Below, in pieces: positions 50,276 to 58,894 of a stretch of DNA of 64,000 nt. The stretch's first letter is position 1. Every line of letters begins with the position of its first letter. The stretch comes from NCEH01 sp002257205 (GTDB lineage: Bacteria; Pseudomonadota; Alphaproteobacteria; Rhizobiales; Xanthobacteraceae): assembly GCF_043195105.1 (NCBI RefSeq), contig NZ_JBAFWO010000002.1; one strand, given 5' to 3'. A program made the translations under genes and the position numbers. The notes beneath the pieces were generated by a model that was not told the origin of the DNA, did not search any database, and worked only from the letters and a program-made list of their open reading frames with translations.

Positions 50276-50992
50276 ATGAACTCGGCACATCACATCGCCG
50301 TCGTGGACGATCATCGCGACATTCGCGACCTCGTCGGCAAATACCTGACGCAGCACGGCTACCGCATCAGCCTCGCGGAAAATGCGATCGCCTTGCGCCG
50401 CCTGCTGGAGCGCAATGCGCCCGATCTGGTGGTGCTGGACGTGATGATGCCGGGGGAAGATGGGCTTTCCCTGTGCCGGCACCTGCGCAGCACCACGGAT
50501 CTGCCGGTCATCCTGCTCACCGCCATGGCCGAGGAGACCGACCGCATCGTCGGCCTCGAGGTCGGGGCCGACGATTATCTCACCAAGCCGTTCAACCCGC
50601 GCGAACTGCTGGCTCGCATCAAGGCGGTGCTGCGCCGGGTTCACAGCCTGCCGCCGCAGAAGGGGCAAATGGCGGCCAAGGTGGTGCGCTTCGATCGCTG
50701 GACGCTGGATGCCGGGCGGCGGGAGCTTCTGGGGCCGGACGGCATCGCGGTCGCGCTCAGCACCGCCGAATTCCGCCTGCTGTGCGCGTTCCTCGACCAT
50801 CCCGGCCTTGTGCTCAGCCGCGATCAATTGCTCGACCTCACGGTGGGCCGGGCGGCCGACCCGTTCGATCGCTCCATCGACAATCAAGTGAGCCGCCTGC
50901 GCAAGAAGATCGAGGCCGACCCCAAGAGTCCGGCATTGATCAAGACCCATTGGGGCGGCGGCTACAGCCTCGTGGCGGAGGTTGCTTCGTGA
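50276..50992 (+). CDS. OmpR/PhoB-family response regulator
   Basis: A 238-residue regulator with receiver domain (Asp11/Asp12 in VVDDH, phospho-acceptor Asp55 in LVVLDVMMPG, switch Thr in LLTAMAE, Lys in LTKPFNP) and a C-terminal winged helix (about 140-235; LSTAEFRLLCAFLDHPG, then SRLRKKIEADP and WGGGYSL). It is co-transcribed with the downstream kinase. Location beside the sox/Mo island suggests it controls those genes through the repeated TGCGACA arrays. Confidence 0.95.
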   Translation: MNSAHHIAVVDDHRDIRDLVGKYLTQHGYRISLAENAIALRRLLERNAPDLVVLDVMMPGEDGLSLCRHLRSTTDLPVILLTAMAEETDRIVGLEVGADDYLTKPFNPRELLARIKAVLRRVHSLPPQKGQMAAKVVRFDRWTLDAGRRELLGPDGIAVALSTAEFRLLCAFLDHPGLVLSRDQLLDLTVGRAADPFDRSIDNQVSRLRKKIEADPKSPALIKTHWGGGYSLVAEVAS

Positions 50993-52494
50993 TGATGCGC
51001 CTGTGGACGCGCAGTCTCGCCGCGCGCTTCATCTGCTTCACTTTTCTGTCGCTGATGCTGTCGCAGTCCGTCGTGTTTTTCATTTCCTGGGACGAGCACG
51101 GGCAGGTGATGCGCAAGGCCGCCAAGGCCGAGACGCTCAGCCGCTGCGCCTCGCTCGCGCGCGTGCTGGAGGCGACGCCGGCGGCGCTCCACAAGGATAT
51201 CCTCGCCGCCAGCAGCACCAGCACCACGCGCTATTGGATCTCGCCCGATCGGCCGAAGAATTCCACCGCGTGGCGCCAGCAGGCGTGGTCTTATCTCGGC
51301 CAACCGCTGCCGCCGCTCGCGCCGCCGGGCAATGAGGTGAACACGGCCGTGCCGACGGAAGCGGGCGTCGGCGCGGCGCCACGCCTCGATGTCCTCAATT
51401 CATCCTGGATTGATCTTCCTCCTCATGCGTGGCCGCTCTCGCGGCCGGCAAAGTTCGTTTATCTGGACGATGACGGCGCGATGGGCATCACGGTCCAGCT
51501 CGCCGACGGCTCATGGCTGAATTCCGCCTTCGCCAAGCGCGCGCAGGAGAATTTCTGGACCTCGCAATCCACGGTCTCGCTCGCCCTGTCGGCGCTGGTA
51601 CTGTCGGTCATCGCGGTGATTACGGCGCGCGGCATCGCCCAGCCCATGCGCCGCCTGGTGGCGGCGGCCGAGGCGCTCGGGCGGGGGGAAAAGATCGCGC
51701 CGCTGCCGGAAACCGGGCCGGACGATATCCGCCGCACCGCTGAAGCCTTCAACCGCATGCAAAGCCGGCTGGTGCGGTTCATCGACGATCGCACCCGCAT
51801 GCTCGCCGCCATCGGCCATGATCTGCGCACGCCGCTCACCTCGCTGCGGCTGCGAGCGGAATTCGTCTCCGACGACGAATTGCGGGAAAAAATGCTCAGC
51901 ACCATCGCCGAAATCCAATCCATGACCGAGGCTACCTTGACCTTCGTGCGCGAGGAAGCCACGGCGGAAACCACCCGCACAGTAGACCTGCCGGCGCTGG
52001 TGGAGAGCATGTGCGACGATCTCGCCGAACTTGGCTATACGGTCACCTTCGCCGAGGGGCAAAGGATCAGCTATCGCTGCCGGCCCGATGCGCTGCGCCG
52101 TGCGTGCCGCAATCTGGTGGAGAATGCCGTTCGTTATGGCGAGCGCGCGCGGGTGAGCGTGACGCAGGGGCCCGAGAATATCGAAATCGTGGTCGAGGAC
52201 GATGGGCCGGGCATTCCCGATGTGGCCCGCGAGCAGGTATTCGCGCCCTTCTTCCGCATGGAGCATTCGCGCAATCGCGAGACCGGCGGCCTCGGCCTCG
52301 GCCTTTCCATCGCGCGCACCATTGTGCGGCGGCACGGCGGCGACATCGTTCTGTTCAACCAGCCGGGAGGGCTGCGCGCCTCCATCAGCCTGCCGAAGTC
52401 GACGGGCGAGCTGCCCTTGCATGAAGTGACGCTGCTGGCGGGCGAGGCGCACGACGCCCGGCTTGGTGCGCCGCCGCGTGGCATGCCGATCTGA
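50992..52494 (+). CDS. Membrane sensor histidine kinase
   Basis: A 500-residue kinase with two membrane helices (about 13-31 and 195-212) flanking a periplasmic sensor of roughly 160 residues of unknown fold, then a HAMP segment (GIAQPMRRLVAAAEALGRGE). The H-box is AAIGHDLRTPL (His276); N, G1 and G2 boxes are RNLVENAVRYG, EDDGPGIP and GGLGLGLSIA. The ATG is within a TGATG overlap with the regulator stop; the in-frame GTG at 50989, seven bases after GGAGG, is an equally good start. The signal is unknown. Confidence 0.93.
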   Translation: MMRLWTRSLAARFICFTFLSLMLSQSVVFFISWDEHGQVMRKAAKAETLSRCASLARVLEATPAALHKDILAASSTSTTRYWISPDRPKNSTAWRQQAWSYLGQPLPPLAPPGNEVNTAVPTEAGVGAAPRLDVLNSSWIDLPPHAWPLSRPAKFVYLDDDGAMGITVQLADGSWLNSAFAKRAQENFWTSQSTVSLALSALVLSVIAVITARGIAQPMRRLVAAAEALGRGEKIAPLPETGPDDIRRTAEAFNRMQSRLVRFIDDRTRMLAAIGHDLRTPLTSLRLRAEFVSDDELREKMLSTIAEIQSMTEATLTFVREEATAETTRTVDLPALVESMCDDLAELGYTVTFAEGQRISYRCRPDALRRACRNLVENAVRYGERARVSVTQGPENIEIVVEDDGPGIPDVAREQVFAPFFRMEHSRNRETGGLGLGLSIARTIVRRHGGDIVLFNQPGGLRASISLPKSTGELPLHEVTLLAGEAHDARLGAPPRGMPI

Positions 52495-52528
52495 GGGGCC
52501 GCGCTCCCGCGCACGGCCAGCGGATCGA

Positions 52529-53068
52529 TCAGGAGGCGGCGCGCACCGCGCTGGATTCGGCGGGATGGTCGGTGGCGACGCGATAGCGCCCTTGTGCGAA
52601 CAGCAGCGTGCCGCGCTCGAAATGCACCGCGCGCCGCACCCGGCCGATAAGGATGAGGTGATCGCCGCCGCGATGCTCGGATTCCCGGCTGCATTCGAAG
52701 AAGGCCGCCACATTGTCGAGGATCGGCGCCCCGGTTTCCCCGGCGCTCCAGCCGATGTCCTGGAACTTGTCCGGCCCCGAGCGGCCGAAATGGCGCGACA
52801 GGGCGATCTGGTCATGCGCCAGCACGTTGATGGTGAAGTTTTCCGCGATGCTGAACTTGGGGTAGCTCTTCGACGTCTGGCCGATCGACCACAGGATCAG
52901 CGGCGGGTCCAGCGAGACCGAGGCGAAGGAATTCACCGTCAGCCCCACCAGTTCGCCGCCCACATTGGCCGTGACCACCGTGACGCCGGTGGCAAACTGG
53001 CCGAGGCAGCGGCGGAATTCCTGGGGCTCGCGGGCCGGATCGCATTCAAAGGCCGCATGCACGCTCAT
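52529..53068 (-). CDS. Flavin reductase (FMN-dependent, DIM6/NTAB family)
   Basis: A 179-residue flavin:NAD(P)H reductase that supplies reduced FMN to a two-component monooxygenase. It shows FRRCLGQFATGVTVVTA, then GLTVNSFASVSLDPPLILWS, and FTINVLAHDQIALSRHF, and the late GDHLILIGRV strand. It lies 59 bases downstream of the NtaA/SnaA-type monooxygenase gene on the same strand, its natural partner. Confidence 0.92.
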   Translation of the reverse strand: MSVHAAFECDPAREPQEFRRCLGQFATGVTVVTANVGGELVGLTVNSFASVSLDPPLILWSIGQTSKSYPKFSIAENFTINVLAHDQIALSRHFGRSGPDKFQDIGWSAGETGAPILDNVAAFFECSRESEHRGGDHLILIGRVRRAVHFERGTLLFAQGRYRVATDHPAESSAVRAAS

Positions 53069-53127
53069 GTCTTCTTCCTCCCTTGGGGACGCCGCCGCGC
53101 GAACGGCGGCGCCGGCGCCGATGCGCC

Positions 53128-54471
53128 TCAGCCTGCCTTCGCGTACATGCTGGCGGGACGCCGCAGGCCGAGATTTTCCCGCAGCGTGCTGCCGCTATAT
53201 TCGGTGCGGAACAGGCCCCGGTTCTGCAATTCCGGGATGATGTGTTCGCAGAATTCGTCGAGCCCGGCCGGCAGGACCGGCGGCTGGATGAGGAAGCCGT
53301 CGACGCCCCGGTTCACGAACCAATTCTCCATCTGGTCGACGATGCTCGAAGGTGTGCCCTTCACGGTGCGCTGGCCGCGCCCGGTGCCGAACTGCTCGTA
53401 CATCTGGCGCAATGTGGGATTGCCCTTGAGCATGTAGGAGACACGCGAATTGGAGCGAGCCAGTTCCTCGGCGACGAGATGGGCGGGCAGGGGCTCTTCC
53501 ACGTCGCACTGGCTGAGATCGATGCCACCCAGCGCGGCGGAGAGCAGTTCCTTGCCGACATCGGGATGGATCAGGCTCTGGAGATAGCGGATCTTCTCGT
53601 CCGCCTCCTTCTCGGTCGCGGCGACCACCACGTTGAGGCCTGGCATTACGACGATCTCATCCTCGCCGCGGCCGTATTTGGCCGCATGGTCCTTCAGTTC
53701 GCGATAGAATTTCTGCGCCTGCTCCAGATCGTGGAGCGGGGTGAAGATGACTTCCGCGATCTGCGCCGCCAGTTCCTTGCCGGTGTCGGAGGCGCTGGCC
53801 TGGAAGATCACCGGATAGCCCTGCGGTGGGCGGGCGACATTCAGCGGCCCGCGCACCGTGAAGTGCTTGTCCTTGTGGTTGAGGTAATGAAGCTTCGCGG
53901 GGTCGAAATAGCGGGAGGTGGCGCGGTCGCGCAGGAACGCGTCATCTTCCCAGCTGTCCCACAAGCCCTTCACGACCTTGACGAATTCCTCCGCCCGCTC
54001 ATAGCGCTCATTATGGCCGTAATGGGCATCGCGGCCGAAATTGAACGCCTCCGACGGGTTGGAAGAGGTCACCACGTTCCAGCCGGCGCGGCCGTGGCTG
54101 ATGTGGTCCAGCGAGGCGTAGCGGCGGGCGAGGCTGTAGGGCTCGTTGAAGGAGGTGGTGGCGGTGGCCACCAGCCCGATGTGTTTCGTGACGGCCGAGA
54201 TCGCAGAGAGCAAGGTTACCGGATCGAAATAGGCCATGTATTGCGGCCATCGGGACAGCGCCTGAAGGTTGCCGTCGCGGGTGGCGATGGCATCTGCGAG
54301 AAAGATCAGGTCGAACTTGGCCTTCTCTGCGGTCTGCGCGAGCCGCACATAATGATCGAAATTGGTCCCGGCGTCGATCTGGGCGCCGGGATCGAGCCAG
54401 GCGGCCACGTGATTGCCCGTGGGATGGAAGAAGCCACCCAGCCTCATCTGATCCTTACGTCGTTCGGTCAT
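53128..54471 (-). CDS. NtaA/SnaA/DszA-family FMN-dependent monooxygenase
   Basis: A 447-residue luciferase-like enzyme; typical stretches are GGFFHPTGNHVAAWLDPG, FDLIFLADAIA, SLARRYASLDHISHGRAGWN with VVTSSNPSEAFNFG, and YPVIFQASASDTGKELAA. Family members oxidise nitrilotriacetate, pristinamycin precursors or dibenzothiophene sulfone using FMNH2. An AGGAGAACAAGAA ribosome site precedes the ATG at 54471. Next to an aliphatic-sulfonate-type ABC importer, a C-S-cleaving role on an organosulfur compound is likely but not proven. Confidence 0.9.
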   Translation of the reverse strand: MTERRKDQMRLGGFFHPTGNHVAAWLDPGAQIDAGTNFDHYVRLAQTAEKAKFDLIFLADAIATRDGNLQALSRWPQYMAYFDPVTLLSAISAVTKHIGLVATATTSFNEPYSLARRYASLDHISHGRAGWNVVTSSNPSEAFNFGRDAHYGHNERYERAEEFVKVVKGLWDSWEDDAFLRDRATSRYFDPAKLHYLNHKDKHFTVRGPLNVARPPQGYPVIFQASASDTGKELAAQIAEVIFTPLHDLEQAQKFYRELKDHAAKYGRGEDEIVVMPGLNVVVAATEKEADEKIRYLQSLIHPDVGKELLSAALGGIDLSQCDVEEPLPAHLVAEELARSNSRVSYMLKGNPTLRQMYEQFGTGRGQRTVKGTPSSIVDQMENWFVNRGVDGFLIQPPVLPAGLDEFCEHIIPELQNRGLFRTEYSGSTLRENLGLRRPASMYAKAG

Positions 54472-54573
54472 TTCTTGTTCTCCTCGTGCAACGCCGAGGC
54501 GCGGCACGGCTTTTCTTGTTAGGGGACGGGTGAAACGGGCAGATCACGTGGCGCCTTAGGTCCGCTGGCGCGT

Positions 54574-54677
54574 TAGAGCGTTTTCAACAAAAGTGGATTC
54601 CGGTTTTGCGGTAAGAAAACGCGTTGAAACAAAAAGCTAGAGCACGTTGGGCGAACCGGTGTTCGCCGAACGTGCTC
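54574..54677. repeat. Dispersed double-hairpin repeat, copy C
   Basis: GAGCGTTTTCAACAAAAGTG begins an imperfect first hairpin whose partner is GAAAACGCGTTGAAAC, and GAGCACGTTGGGCGAAC (54640-54656) pairs with 54661-54677 over 17 positions with one mismatch around CGGT. The plan (two tandem hairpins, each opening AGAGC) parallels the element at 17275. It separates the monooxygenase from the binding-protein gene and may act as a terminator or processing site. Confidence 0.7.
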
Positions 54678-54692
54678 AAACTTAACGCGTCC

Positions 54693-55757
54693 TCACCAAG
54701 CGGACGCCTTTGCCATCACCTCGATCTTCTTCGCATCGAAGTCGTTGATCTTCGGGATGAACTGGTTGGTATAGGCGGCGGTCACGTCGAAATCCTTGGG
54801 GATCAGCCCCTCCTCGATGGAGATGTCGGCCATGCGCTTCCACTGGGCGGGCACGTTCTCGCCCCACTTCACGCCCGGCTCCAGCTTGGTGAGATTGAAG
54901 CGGGAATCGAAGATGCGGCGGGCCTGCTTGAAGGTGTCGTCATTCACCGTCTGCGGCTTGGTCTCCGGATACATCTTCCAATGGTTGCGCAGGGCCGCGT
55001 CGGGATTGGTGAGGCCGTACACCGAGGCTTCGGCGATGCCGCGCGCGACCTTCACCACCAGCTCGGGCTTCTTCTCGATGGTCTCCTCGCGGGCGATGAT
55101 GACGTTGCCCAGCACTTCGTCGATCCACGGCGGGTCGATGTAGCGGAACTTGAAGCCGTTGTTCTCCAGCGCCGCGATCACCGTATCCCAGGACGACCAG
55201 GCGTCGATCACGTTCTGGCGGAAGGCGTTGGCCGCCTGGCCGCCGATGCCGACCGACAGCCATTTCACACCGGTCTGCGGGTCGATGCCGGCGGAGGAAA
55301 GCGCGGCGCGGGCGAACGGTACCGAGCCGGCGGACATGTCGGGCACGCCCAGAGTCTTACCCTTCAGGTCGGCGAGGGTCTTGATCGGGCTGTCTTCCGG
55401 CACGACGATGCGATAGATCGACTTGCGGGCGTAAGTATAGACGGCCTTCACCTTGATGCCCTTGGACCGGGCGATCAGCAGCGCGTCGCCGCCCACGGTG
55501 GCGAAATCCACTTGGCCGCTGGCCACCTGCTGCACGCCGGCGGTGGCGCCGGACAGGCCGATCACCTCGACGTCCAGACCTTCTTGCTTCCAGAAATCGG
55601 CGGCAAGCGGGATCGAGGATTGGGCCGCGTGGCCGACCGAGATGTTGGAGGTCGTGACCGCATAGACCACCTTCTCCGCCGCACCGGCGCTGCCGGCCGC
55701 GGCGGTGACGGCGAACGCCGCCGCCAGCGTACATAAAGACAAACGAATGCTTCGCAT
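54693..55757 (-). CDS. ABC transporter substrate-binding protein, SsuA/TauA type
   Basis: A 354-residue exported binding protein with signal peptide (LCTLAAAFAVTAAAGSAGAA). LAADFWKQEGLDVEVIGLSG, QQVASGQVDFATVGGDALLI, LKGKTLGVPDMSAGS and FRQNVIDAWSSWD are typical of sulfonate/taurine/nitrate-type receptors. The ATG at 55757 has GGAG 7 bases upstream; the TTG two codons earlier is discounted. It lies downstream of its permease, in the order ATPase-permease-receptor. The ligand is probably a sulfonate or related organosulfur compound. Confidence 0.92.
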   Translation of the reverse strand: MRSIRLSLCTLAAAFAVTAAAGSAGAAEKVVYAVTTSNISVGHAAQSSIPLAADFWKQEGLDVEVIGLSGATAGVQQVASGQVDFATVGGDALLIARSKGIKVKAVYTYARKSIYRIVVPEDSPIKTLADLKGKTLGVPDMSAGSVPFARAALSSAGIDPQTGVKWLSVGIGGQAANAFRQNVIDAWSSWDTVIAALENNGFKFRYIDPPWIDEVLGNVIIAREETIEKKPELVVKVARGIAEASVYGLTNPDAALRNHWKMYPETKPQTVNDDTFKQARRIFDSRFNLTKLEPGVKWGENVPAQWKRMADISIEEGLIPKDFDVTAAYTNQFIPKINDFDAKKIEVMAKASAW

Positions 55758-55802
55758 ATTCAAACTCCGCCTCTGGTTGTTTTAGGTTTATTTGGGTCGC
55801 CT

Positions 55803-56633
55803 TCAGCTGAGCGACTTGTTCCAAAACAGGAAGTGGCTCTGGGCCATGCGCATGATCAGGCTGAGCACGACGCCGAACACGCCGAGCACCACCAGAACCG
55901 CGAAGATGCGGGCCACGTCGAACTGGAAATTCGCTTCCAGGATGAGATTGCCGAGCCCGGCCTTGGAGCCCACGAACTCGCCCACGATCGAGCCCAGGAT
56001 GGCGAGCACGATGGCGACGTTCAGACCGGCGAAGATGAAGGGCAGCGCGTTCGGCAGGCGCACCGTGCGGAAGGTTTCCCACCGCCCCGCGCCGAGCGAG
56101 CGCATGAGGTCCAGCTTGCCCTGGTCGCAGGATTTCAGCCCCATGATGGTGTTCACCAGCACCGGGAAGATGGCCACCAACGCGACGATGATGACCTTGG
56201 AGCCGATGCCGTAGCCGGCCCAGATGATGATCAGCGGCGCGATCGCGATTTTTGGCAGCGTTTGCAATGCCACGAGCCAGGGATAGACGATGCGCTCGAC
56301 GATACGGAACTGCGCCACCACGGCGCCGATGGCGGTTCCGACCACCGCCGCCAGCAGGAAGCCGGCAATGGTCTGGAAGGCGGTGACGAAGAAGTTATAG
56401 ACGAACAGGCCGGAGGCAATACCGTTGTAAAGTGAAACCGCGATGGCCGAGGGCGCGGGCAGGATGAAATCGGGGACCTTGAACAGATCCACCGCCAGTT
56501 CCCACACCAGCGCCAGCATCACGAAGCCGCCGAAGGAGATGAGGGAATCCACGCTGGAGACGGAGAGCCAGCGCAGGCGTTCGCGCTTGCGTGAAGCGAG
56601 GATTTCGGCCGCGGCCGTAGCGTCGAGGGACAT
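55803..56633 (-). CDS. ABC transporter permease, SsuC/TauC type
   Basis: The 276-residue permease has about six transmembrane helices (LISFGGFVMLALVWELAVDL onward) and the EAA-loop region MRSLGAGRWETFRTVRLPNA. VVGTAIGAVVAQF and IAPLIIIWAGYGIGSK are family landmarks. It lies between the ATPase (66 bases upstream) and receptor (45 bases downstream) genes. Confidence 0.92.
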   Translation of the reverse strand: MSLDATAAAEILASRKRERLRWLSVSSVDSLISFGGFVMLALVWELAVDLFKVPDFILPAPSAIAVSLYNGIASGLFVYNFFVTAFQTIAGFLLAAVVGTAIGAVVAQFRIVERIVYPWLVALQTLPKIAIAPLIIIWAGYGIGSKVIIVALVAIFPVLVNTIMGLKSCDQGKLDLMRSLGAGRWETFRTVRLPNALPFIFAGLNVAIVLAILGSIVGEFVGSKAGLGNLILEANFQFDVARIFAVLVVLGVFGVVLSLIMRMAQSHFLFWNKSLS

Positions 56634-56699
56634 GGCGATGACTCATAGGTTCGGGTGGCGCGAAGACGCGCGGAACAAAGCGATGCGGCGGGACGCGGT

Positions 56700-57527
56700 C
56701 TAATCGGTGCCGACATCCAGCAGGCGGCGCAACTTTCCGGTGTAGGCGCCGAATTTCTCCTCGCTCAGCATGCCGATGTGCCGGGGCCGCGGCAGGGCGA
56801 TATCCACTTCCGCGATCACCCGGCCGGGGCGCGGCGACATGACGATCACCCGGTCGCTCATGAAGACCGCTTCAGTGATCGAATGGGTGATCATGAAGAC
56901 AGTCTTCTTGGTGGCATCCCAGATCTTCAGCACCTCCGCGTTCATGGTCTCCCGCGTCAGCGCATCGAGCGCACCGAACGGCTCGTCCATGAGCAGCACC
57001 GAGGGATCGTGGATGAGGGCGCGGGCGATCGAGACGCGCTGGCGCATGCCGCCGGACAGCTCGAACGGATATTTGTCCTCGAACCCCTTGAGGCCGACCA
57101 GTTCGATCAGCTCGTGGGCGCGGGCCAGGGACGCCTGCTTGTCCAGGCGCAGCACCTGCGCCGGGAGAAGCACGTTCTGGAGGATGGTGCGCCAAGGCAG
57201 CAGGTTCGCGTCCTGGAACACGATGCCGACATCCCGGCTCGGGCCGCCGCCCTTGCGGCCGGAGAGGACAAGCTCGCCGCCGAACCCGTCCTCGAGCCCG
57301 CCGATGATGCGCAGCAACGTGGTCTTGCCGCAGCCGGACGCCCCGATAACAGAGACGAATTCCGCGCCGTGGATCGCAAGGTTGATCTTGCTCAGCGCAT
57401 GCACCGTACCACCGGATGCCGTTTCATAGACCTTCGTCACGTCATTTAAGGCGACGACGGGCGGTAAAACCGGCTTTTGCGCATGCGTATTGACGATGAA
57501 GGGTGTCGCACCCGCCATGGCTGCCAT
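56700..57527 (-). CDS. ABC transporter ATP-binding protein, SsuB/TauB type
   Basis: A 275-residue ATPase with Walker A GASGCGKTT, Q-loop FQDANLLPW, signature LSGGMRQR, Walker B LLMDEPFGALDA and ITHSITEAVFMSDR, and the ending IDIALPRPR-like DIALPRPRH. Start is uncertain: 57527 (MAAMAGATPF) is chosen with GGAG about 11 bases upstream. First of the three transport genes; a gap of 125 bases separates it from the GntR gene. Confidence 0.92.
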   Translation of the reverse strand: MAAMAGATPFIVNTHAQKPVLPPVVALNDVTKVYETASGGTVHALSKINLAIHGAEFVSVIGASGCGKTTLLRIIGGLEDGFGGELVLSGRKGGGPSRDVGIVFQDANLLPWRTILQNVLLPAQVLRLDKQASLARAHELIELVGLKGFEDKYPFELSGGMRQRVSIARALIHDPSVLLMDEPFGALDALTRETMNAEVLKIWDATKKTVFMITHSITEAVFMSDRVIVMSPRPGRVIAEVDIALPRPRHIGMLSEEKFGAYTGKLRRLLDVGTD

Positions 57528-57652
57528 AATGATCCGTACTCCTCTGGATGCCCGGTCGCGCTTTTTGCGCAATTCTCGGGCGAACTTTGAAACGACTTAA
57601 GAGACGCGCTCCTGGCCGGGGATGCGGGTGAGGGTGACGAAGGCGGGCGCCG

Positions 57653-58327
57653 TCAGGGCGTCCGCTGCTGAAGAATGGCGATTTCCTCGAGCCGCTCGCA
57701 GAAGGCCGCGGCGCTCTTCACATGGTCGCGCATGGCCTTGGCGGCGCAGTCGGCGTCGCGCCGCTCGAGGGCCGCGAGGATGCCTTCCAGTTCCGCGAAA
57801 CCGTCCTGCACGCGCTCCTGGGAGACCGCGCACACGCGGCGGATCCATTGCACCTTGTCGCGCAGGTCCAGCAGGGTCTGGCGCACCAGGGAATTGTCGG
57901 CGGCGTCATAGATGGCGGCATGCAGGCGATTGTCGAGGGCGATGAAGGCATCGGCGTCGCCCTTGGCGATGCGCGGTGCCTTGGCGCGGAAGTCGGCCCG
58001 CAGCGTCTTCAGCATGGGCGCGGACATGCGGGCCGCGGCCGCGCCGGCGGCGTGCATCTCCAGCAGCATGCGCAGTTCCGTCACCTCGCGGATTTCGCGC
58101 GGGGTGAGCGCCTTTATATAGGTGCCGCTCTGCGGGGAGATGGCGATCCACCCCTCCGACTTCAGACGTGACAAAGCGGTGCGGATGGGCGAGCGGCCGA
58201 CGCCCAGATCTTCCGCAAGGCGCGCCTCGGAAAGTCGCTCGCCAACCCCATAATACAGATCCACGATGCGCCTCTTGATCTCGCGATAGGTCACGAAAGC
58301 GGCATTCGCCTCGTCGATATTGAGCAT
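57653..58327 (-). CDS. GntR-family regulator, FCD (FadR-like) subgroup
   Basis: A 224-residue regulator with an N-terminal winged helix (VGERLSEARLAEDLGVGRSP, IRTALSRLKSEGWI) and a helical FCD effector domain (from about 85) with the metal-type residues in ALDNRLHAAIYDAADN. It is encoded upstream of, and in line with, the sulfonate-type ABC and monooxygenase genes and probably represses them. An AGAGAG ribosome site precedes the ATG. Confidence 0.92.
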   Translation of the reverse strand: MLNIDEANAAFVTYREIKRRIVDLYYGVGERLSEARLAEDLGVGRSPIRTALSRLKSEGWIAISPQSGTYIKALTPREIREVTELRMLLEMHAAGAAAARMSAPMLKTLRADFRAKAPRIAKGDADAFIALDNRLHAAIYDAADNSLVRQTLLDLRDKVQWIRRVCAVSQERVQDGFAELEGILAALERRDADCAAKAMRDHVKSAAAFCERLEEIAILQQRTP

Positions 58328-58894
58328 TTTCTACTCTCTTCTTGTTCTCGCCCGATTCCGCGCGGTCCCCGCGGGTGGCGCCTGCCGCCGCCGCTTCCTC
58401 CAGCCCTGGCACCGTCAAGCCCGCCTTTGCGCCATCAGCTGTCGCATGGCGGCAGGCATAACCCGCTTGAATGCCTACGATTTTCCTGAGTGCGTAGCGT
58501 GCTAGTCGACTAGCGAAGTGGTCAACTAATTTGGAACATGATGTCGCAGGTGAGTCAAGCGCATCTGGTGGGCAATTGAGGATGACCGCGCGCGGCGCCG
58601 GGCGTGTCGCATTTGGCAGAGCAAGGTTCGTGCCGGCGAATGGGTCTGTCGATTGAGCGGATGATGGGATCATTAGTCCGTGGCACCGAACAGAGCCCAC
58701 ATGCCCGACGGGGCCGTGGTTCCGCTTGGCGGAGCCGACGGGCGGCGTCTGCGGCGCGGATGCGGTTTTTCGGGGGATTGCCCCTCGCAAAAGAGACAGC
58801 GCCGGAGGTGCCTGCGGGAAAGGTATCGGTATCGAAACGCATGAAAATGGGGCACACCCTTTCCGTTAGGTGGGATAGGTTAAGGGGCGCCGGA
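58328..58894. other. Intergenic region upstream of gntR and marC
   Basis: These 567 bases carry a palindromic operator (58501-58530) with a possible -35 element (TTGACC on the minus strand at 58519-58524) for gntR. No supported gene is present; frames through 58600-58890 have no ribosome site and unusual composition for this genome. The marC promoter probably lies near 58830-58880. Confidence 0.45.
58501..58530. promoter_or_regulatory. Candidate GntR operator pair
   Basis: GCTAGTCGACTAGC (58501-58514) is a perfect 14-base palindrome containing GT-N2-AC, like FadR-type GntR sites. A related half-site, TGGTCAACTA, follows at 58519-58528. They overlap the presumed promoter, 170-200 bases upstream of the regulator ATG. 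Confidence 0.55.

Noticed and set aside
58604..58894. N-terminal extension of the marC frame
   Set aside because: The upstream 97 codons have no MarC homology, contain Arg-rich low-quality sequence, and a good AAGGGG site precedes the ATG at 58895.
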